Part shown: piece by piece, positions 57,543-64,000 of the stretch
How the letters are laid out: every line of letters begins with the position of its first letter
Numbering within the stretch: the stretch's first letter is position 1
Assembly (NCBI GenBank): GCA_039545295.1
Contig: BCIK01000004.1
Coordinates: 373,389 to 437,388, forward strand
Source of the DNA: Udeniomyces pyricola
Lineage: Eukaryota > Basidiomycota > Tremellomycetes > Cystofilobasidiales > Mrakiaceae
Length of the DNA stretch: 64,000 nucleotides
Direction of reading: 5' to 3'
Made by a program: the position numbers and the translations under genes
The notes under the pieces: generated by a model
The model's database searches: none
Seen by the model: only the letters and a program-made list of their open reading frames with translations
Told to the model about the DNA's origin: nothing

Positions 57543-60500
57543 ATGGACCGGACGCGACATCACGACATCAGCCACTCTAATCAGTCGACAAACACGGGCG
57601 GTGTCCGTGCGCTCGTCGACACGTTTGAGGGATCAGGGGGAGCAAACGGAGCCTCGTCAAGGACAGCTACAGTTCGGAGCGCTCACCCTGTGGCTGGTCA
57701 GATCGGAAGAAACGTAGGTTGGAGGAGAAGCCAGGTAGAAGATTCTGCATTGGTTCGGATCAGGAGAGATGAAGAAAGAGGGGTTCCGGCCGCAGCGTCA
57801 AGTACCGCGATAACTTCTGGAGAGGTAAGCTTCGTCGCACATATGTTTCCCGTTCGGGCACGACTCTCAGAGAGCCCAACCGTACTTTGCCGGTGGAGGA
57901 GTATTTTTCAGCTGCGTTGGCTAACATCCTTCACGGACACGTCATTAAGATCCTGCCATCTAGCATGACGGCGGATCAAATCTCAGCACAGCCAAGGCGC
58001 AGTCATCCTCTCTTCCGACCCAAATCCACTGGAGTTCTTACCATCCCAGTAGAGGCTGCCACGACTGTCATACAAACTGATGAGCTGGGTTATATATCCG
58101 ATCAACCATGGATGTCGCATTCGACCCAGCAGGGCATCGATCCGCTCTATGCGCGCAATCACAGCCGTCACCCACTTTTTGCCCCAGGCCGTTCTCCCGC
58201 AGTATCGACCGCGACTGAACCATCAACCATCACGTCGAAGTCTACACCTCTTGCCAAACTCTTCATATCACCCTCATTCACTGCGACGGAGACAAGCCAT
58301 GTCTCTCAAACAAGCGCCCCATCTATCCCGCCTCCCACTCCGTCTTCTGCAATGACCTGCTCCTCGAGCCAGACCCTCATTCATTCCCCAGTTTGCCCAA
58401 CAAGTAACAAAGAAGGACGAGCACCTATTCTCTCCAGGTTTTCCACCGGGTCCACGGCTCGACAGTCGACATGGCACGACTCCACCCCAGCCGAAGTCGG
58501 ACCTCCGACATACCGGTCCCTCGCGTCGATCGTCCCAAACGCCGACAAAACCAACATGACCTCTCATGTCTCCCACCCCATCACCTCGGCTCATCGGCCC
58601 ATCCCAGCAGCCACGTTGTTCTCGTGCACCGCACTGCCGCTCTCCATTCCACATCTGGATGACTACCTCGATTCTCTTCCTCGGGTCAACTTTTCCTCTC
58701 CGCCTCCGACCGCTGGATCCGTACACCCCTCATCATTAGTGGGACGAGCGGTGCATGACAGTCTCAAGGAAACGCAGGTATTTGTCCCTTTTGAGCAAAT
58801 GGAAGAGGGAATGAAATTGCCTGATTATCTGTGGAACCTCGTGGGCAAGCGGAATAACCGCCTGGGGGTCCTCGCGCCGGCTAGCCTTGCCGATCTCTTC
58901 ACTGGTTGGTCATTGGGACTAGAGGTGAGCGAATTCTTGTTCTTCGTGTTGCGGCTTGGGCGAAGTTGTTCACATCCAGGATGTTCCTCTGTCTTTCGTT
59001 TTGTGCGATAGGGTTCGAGTGTCGTTTCGAGTCTGTACAGTCTCGAGGGCGCATATGGAGCCGTCCAGCTTGTTTCTCTTCTCCTGGCTAGCATCGTCAC
59101 CATCGGTTAAGCCGATGTTGTGATCTCTGGATGGCGTCAAATCTTCCTTGGCAGAATGTAAAACTCCCTCATGTTGCATTGCCTCCCCTTTTCCTCCCGT
59201 CTTGTCCGTCGTTTAAAGATCGCTGATGACATGTTTCATCATACACACACTTTAGCCCCAATCTCCTGGCTCTCAACTTTTCTTCCGTCTTTGGCCAATC
59301 CATCGCGTTCCTTTTCGCCTTTCAGGTCCTCACGTGCCTTTTACTCTGGGACTTTCACCGAGCGGCACAGAGCGTCGGAGGTGCACAAGACGTCCGAGAG
59401 GGTTACCAGGCAATGCGATGGGTAGGATGGAAAGCCTCTCGGAGGTTCAGGACGATGCTCATCAGTTTTGGTCTACTCTTGCTGTATCTGCCCATGAGTG
59501 TCCTGGCGCTGCATGTAATTGTATGGTCGTGAGTGCTACATCGGAGTCGGTTCTTTTTTTACATCAAAAATAGTCAATAGTGATTGAGGGCGGTTTTGTG
59601 TCGTTGACCTCCTTTCTCACTTTTGTTACCACTATGGCGTGGGTTTTTTTTTTCGTGTTGGATAGATCTGACTTTTGGGTGATTACTAACCCGTATCTCC
59701 TTGAGGACAACCCATCTTTGTCGAACCCGAATTTTTGCTAGTCAGTTTCCTCTCTCTTGTTAGCCAACGAGCCTCTTTCAGGCTCGACCTCATGTATTTC
59801 AGCCTGACGTCCGATCCTTCAATTCGCTTCAGTACAACCACCTCAAACCCGGACGACGTGAACTGGGCTCCCCTCATCGTTTGCTCCTCGGTCGCTACCC
59901 TCGGTGCTGTTCGTCAAGGTGCCACTATCCCCTTGTCGGAACGATACGATCACGTCATTGATGTCTCGGTCATTTCTTCCAAATTTCCACCCTCCTTTTT
60001 TGACAGATTACTATCTGGTTTCCCATCAAACTCTGGCTTACGATTCGACAGAATCTTCCTTTTTTGGACGCGTACACCGAGCTCGGACGGAAGCGTGGAC
60101 GAACCGAGCTTGAGTACGAGTATCAAAGGGTGCTTACCAGGGATCAGAACCCTTTCAACTTTCTCTATCGAGGTGAGTCTATCCTTCATTTCGATGCGAG
60201 ATGCGCTGTGAAGGGACATTGAGTTAAGTTTGGACTGATTTGAACAGGATATCGTAAACGATGGGGCACCTACCGCGCTTTTTATCTCGTCGTCAAGCTT
60301 TCTGTCTTGGTTCTTGTTGCAGTCATATCTAAAGGTGAGTGCGTGAGCATCCATCTGTATCCTGGCACATGGATATGTAAGTCGTTGACTAATTACATAT
60401 TTTATCGCGTGGACCGTCCCACAATTCGACAACCAGACAACTGTCTGTTCCGGTCTTTCCCTCGAGTGACCTTGGACATTGTCCGTCAGGCCATACTCAT

Positions 60501-63259
60501 CGCGGTTCTTCTCGGATTCTTGCTCCTTCAACTCGTGCTTCATCCCTTTGTCGACTCTAGAAGTAACGCCTCCGAAGTTGTGTCGAGAGGTGGCTATCTT
60601 GCTCTCACCGTCGTGGGCTTTCTGGTCTCGATGAACGTCAAGGGAAGCACGTTTTTGAATACGTACGTCATCAACTTTCTGAGTGCTCTGTCTTATGCGG
60701 GCAACATATGGTTCTCGGTCCTCAATTGGGGATGGACGAAGCGATTGGTTCAGCGTCAGTGCGATTCACCTTTTTGTTTGTTTAGTCTCGTACCGTGATT
60801 TCATACTGATTCGCCTGCTATTTTCCTCTCATACGTTTGGTCTCGTTCTTTCTGTAGGCGTCCAGAAACGACTGGAATTCTCTATCGACATCTTTTCCCC
60901 TCATCTGGACGTCTCTCCTGCCTCCCCCCACCTGGCCCGTCGGATTCATCAAGAGACGCTCTCGACTCTTCTCGTTACGACGCCTGATCTGCGAATGGCT
61001 GAAGATCAAATCGTCACCTACTCGGAATCACACGAAGGGGAATGGGCCCCTTGGCTTGTTGAGTTCGGAGGTCGCGTGGCTGAACGGCATGCAGAGAACC
61101 TGAAGGTCTGTGTTCGTTTTTCTCACACACTTGATCTTTATCCCATTTACTGAGTACGTTCTTTGGGCGGTTACCAGATTTTACGCGAAATAGGCCACGA
61201 GGCCTACTCGTCTGCTCTTGATCAACTCGAAGGGCCTGATCAATTTGCTTGGCAACGCGTCAGGGAGCAAATCCTGTTGCACGCCATCGGCCCGGACTCG
61301 TACTGGCGACCTCCGAGACCTCCATTTGCAGAGGGCGTACATTCGTTTTTTGGGAACGCATGGTTGATTCCTTTTCCTTTGAGTCTGGTAAGTGAGCGTC
61401 CCCTGGGTCAAGTCAGCTGCAAAAATTTCCTTACTCGGATCTGACTATCGCGTTTACCCAAACACAGATCATCCGGTATGATCAGGCTCGCGAACCCATC
61501 GTCCTTACTCGCCTGGAAGATCTCGGTTCGTAATTGCTTGTCAAGTCCCTGACCTATACGATATGTGCTTTCGAGATCTATCCCATACTTATCGCTCGAC
61601 TTTGATGCAGAGCTCTACCTCCATCAAAACCTCCGATCATCGACTAGACGTCGACGCCTTCTCCGAGTGACCCTGAGATCCCTCGAATCGAATTCTTCCC
61701 ACAACACTCCTATCACTTGGCCGTACTCTACTTCGGCCCTCCTCGGCAAGAAGGGGTTGTTTTCCTCTTGGTTTACGGGTAGTTCATCTCCGACTCGATA
61801 CGACTCCGTCGTCACGTACACTGAATGTCATTTGGAGATTGTCCGTCAAGGCGAACTTTCGTTTGACGGAGGCGAGACTGACGGAAGTCATCTAGGCTCG
61901 AAAGGCAAGACCCATTGGAGGCGGAATCGTCTCAGTCATCGTTCCACCCGGCCACCACCATCCTCCAATCTTGGCTCGGGGTTCGAAGTCCGTCTTCGCT
62001 ACGCGAAAAACGTCGTCGCCGACTGCAACACTATCGGCCTGACCGATGATTTTGAGCTAACCGATAAGCTCGCTGCGTTCTTGCGTGTCAACTCGACGAG
62101 GATCGAAGCTCGTCTACCTGGCGTGATAGCACGGTTGGAGCGTTATCGACAGTCGGCGAGAAAGGAAGTTGTGTCGAAAGAACGAGTCATGACATATGGG
62201 TTCTTGAGGGATGTTTATGGGTCGTGGAAGCCGAAGGAGGCCCTCGGAAGAGTTCTGGAGCAGGAATGCGAGGGGAGTAAGACGGGTCCATCGATAGTGC
62301 GAGACTACCCTCACGTGTTTGTGAGCCTCGATGAGCGGATGAGGGCAGTCGGTCGGTCACCGGCCTGTGGCTTTGGTATCTCTTTTGGGTTAGTCTTTGG
62401 CATTGTGCGTTCCGTTGTAAAGACTTCGAGCTCAAGAAAGCATTTGTTGATTTGATTTTCCTGGATTCTTATTCCTTGACCGTTTGTCTTGTGTATTCTC
62501 ATATGCACAGGACGACCTTTGGCGTCGTAATCACCTCGTGATCCCATCTCTCGCCAAATACGAAACCGACTTCTCTCCTTTGTACCCCACTTCAATCGCC
62601 TACTATCCCATGTCCCGCCCCGTCCTCGTGGGTTGGCTCTCAGACAGGGATCTCTGGCCCAAGGAAGGCAGCCGAGGGTTCTTTGGAAACAGTATTCTGA
62701 ACCGGTTGTATTGGAGTCTCAATGAACAACAGTTCGATGTACGTAATTCAGTTTTGAGGGATTGCAGCTGACATTCATCCGCCTCTCCCACACCATACTT
62801 ATGTAACCCTTGGACTTCCAGGATATTCCGGTACATATGACGTCCCACGCATACTCCTACAAAATCTCACACTTCCCCCTTGCCAGTTCGACCTCTGCCA
62901 CCTCTTACTCGACTGATACGTCCAACATCAACAGCTTCACCCCTCCTGCTACTGTCCGGTCGATCCTCTATCCCACTTACTCCTCGGTCCCCATGACTGA
63001 GGCTGACGATACGTCGATACGAGATCGCCGTCGGTTCGAGTGGGAAGACGCTTACGATGACGTCCGGCCACGCCGGGCAGGCCTGAGGAAGGCGTCGCGA
63101 TGGCTTGCGGGCGTGCTTGGGATCAGCCGGTTCGACGAAGGGCATGGCGGGTGGAGAATTCGGAGGAAGGAGATGAGAGAGGAAGTCTGGTTTGATCTGA
63201 TTAGGGTGGAGGACGAACGAGGGAGGGGAAAGTGGACCAAGATGCGTGGCGAAGAGTGA
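57543..63259 (+). CDS. Large multi-pass membrane protein of unknown family
   Basis: A multi-exon gene begins at ATG 57543 and ends at TGA 63257-63259. The N-terminal 450 residues are soluble and Ser/Pro/Thr-rich (EEYFSAALANILHGHVIKI; PFEQMEEGMKLPDYLWNLV). Then come about seven hydrophobic segments: GAVQLVSLLLASIVTIG, IAFLFAFQVLTCLLLW, ISFGLLLLYLPMSVLALHV, AFYLVVKLSVLVLVAVIS, AILIAVLLGFLLLQLVL, GGYLALTVVGFLVSM and FLSALSYAGNIWFSVLNWG. A cytosolic-looking tail of about 600 residues (QKRLEFSIDIFSPHLDV; WRRNHLVIPSLAKYETD; RRFEWEDAYDDVRP) follows. The order, with long introns between the membrane exons, loosely recalls fungal TRP-like channels (a PFVDSRSNASEV loop between helices), but I do not recognise the family. 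Exon junctions in 57829-57870 and 59530-60010 are unresolved. Confidence 0.6.
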
Positions 63260-63888
63260 ATGAACACCTGGACGATGTGTAGCGGCGATCAATGCTTGAA
63301 TGCCAGATTCATGTATCCCAGGTATAGTAGTTAGAGTTGAATTTTGGACGTTGATCATGGATTTTTCATCATCATGTTTGGGAATATACATATTTTTAAT
63401 GTTTCTAGTGCTTCTGCAGGGGGTTTCGAGGGGTTCGTCCTTTTCTTTCTCTTTTCTTATATTACAATATTCTGCATTGTTCCTAAGCGCCACGATCGAT
63501 ATCATTGGCTATTTTGCCTCTTGCCTTCACTTGGTGCAGCGTTGACTTCGGAAGCGGAGGGGACTCGTTGAATGTTGATCACGTTGATCCATATGCAGTG
63601 CATAGCGTGGCCTTAGCCTGGAAGAAAGAGGGTGGTGACACCGGCTCCATCGATCGCAAGTTCNCNCCCNCNNCCCCCCCCCCCCCCTTCTCTCTACCCC
63701 TTCTCGTCTAGTTTCTCAAGTGTTCGCTTTCCATCACCCTCCTTCTTCCTCTGCAACGCAAGTATAAGACAAAAACGCTCATCGACATCTCCGCCCTCAT
63801 CTGGGTGCCCGCCACTGCATCCCCTTCATTTTGTGCTTCTAACGCGCGTCACCGCCGATATTCTACACACACACATATATATAGATAT
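63260..63888. other. Intergenic region before the last gene
   Basis: The left part is the membrane-protein gene's 3' flank. A poly-C run with several N is at 63664-63688. The right part is C/T-rich with an ACACACATATATATAG run just before the next ATG, a likely core promoter or leader. I see no gene. Confidence 0.5.
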
Positions 63889-64000
63889 ATGCTCTCGATA
63901 CTCCCCGTTGTTCTCACCACCCTCGCCGTCATTACGACCTCCACGTATGCGGCATCGTTCCCTCCGCCGTCTCTCAACACGAGAGCACAAGGTGACGGGT
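63889..64000 (+). CDS. N-terminus of a secreted protein (cut by the window end)
   Basis: An ATG at 63889 opens 37 codons that run off the window. The first 22 residues (MLSILPVVLTTLAVITTSTY, then AA) form a classic signal peptide: short n-region, hydrophobic core and small residues before a likely cleavage site. The following SFPPPSLNTRAQG is a plausible mature start. No family can be named from so little. It is too short for certainty, but a clean signal peptide directly after an A/T-rich leader supports it. Confidence 0.5.
   Translation, partial: MLSILPVVLTTLAVITTSTYAASFPPPSLNTRAQGDG

Overview
This is a nuclear scaffold from a fungus, almost certainly a basidiomycete. The genes are rich in introns (most about 70-220 nt, GT-AG). 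Several coding sequences begin with a tiny first exon. The proteins are fungal: INO80 subunit Ies2, an AcrB-like protein, Sec31, a B-type cyclin, and serine/proline-rich effectors. Intergenic DNA is full of microsatellites, poly-G/poly-C tracts and purine- or pyrimidine-only stretches. Nearly every N in the assembly lies in or beside a G/C homopolymer. The subphylum cannot be fixed from this window; an Ustilaginomycotina- or Pucciniomycotina-like fungus would fit.

Layout. 0.9-3.6 kb (-): mitochondrial DEAD-box helicase of the Mss116 type. 4.6-6.3 kb (+): ribosomal protein eL14, with two introns rich in predicted stems. 7.3-10.9 kb (+): decapping activator Dcp1 with its two conserved ends separated by a very long low-complexity linker. 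13.7-16.2 kb (-): mitotic cyclin B. 17.4-17.9 kb (-): remnant of a 1-Cys peroxiredoxin. 18.8-20.1 kb (-): histone H3 in seven exons. 20.8-27.4 kb (+), divergent from H3: a 22-exon gene whose domain order matches the meiotic chromosome-axis proteins SYCP2/Red1. 28.6-34.8 kb (-): COPII coat Sec31. 35.2-37.1 kb (-): Bin3/MePCE RNA cap methyltransferase. 38.0-41.2 kb (-): AcrB-like coiled-coil protein. 42.2-46.0 kb (+): large serine/proline-rich protein with a CRIB-like motif. 47.1-49.4 kb (-): INO80 subunit Ies2, interrupted by an assembly gap. 50.2-52.9 kb (+): PHAF1/UPF0183. 53.7-54.9 kb (-): orphan acidic protein with an internal duplication. 57.5-63.3 kb (+): unrecognised multi-pass membrane protein. 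63.9 kb to the end (+): first codons of a secreted protein.

Most of these are unrelated housekeeping genes, and there is no operon or biosynthetic cluster. I found no transposase, reverse transcriptase, CRISPR array or convincing tRNA. The main item of interest is the SYCP2/Red1-like gene: its spliced frame closes exactly over 22 exons (1,454 aa), it has helical and PH-like N-terminal regions and a C-terminal coiled coil, and it shares a 680-bp promoter with histone H3. Other points of note are a structured RNA-like element in eL14 intron 1, an H3 tail with one extra residue and no serine at position 28, a repeated TTGCAC palindrome in two divergent promoters, and an Ies2 exon lost in the gap.
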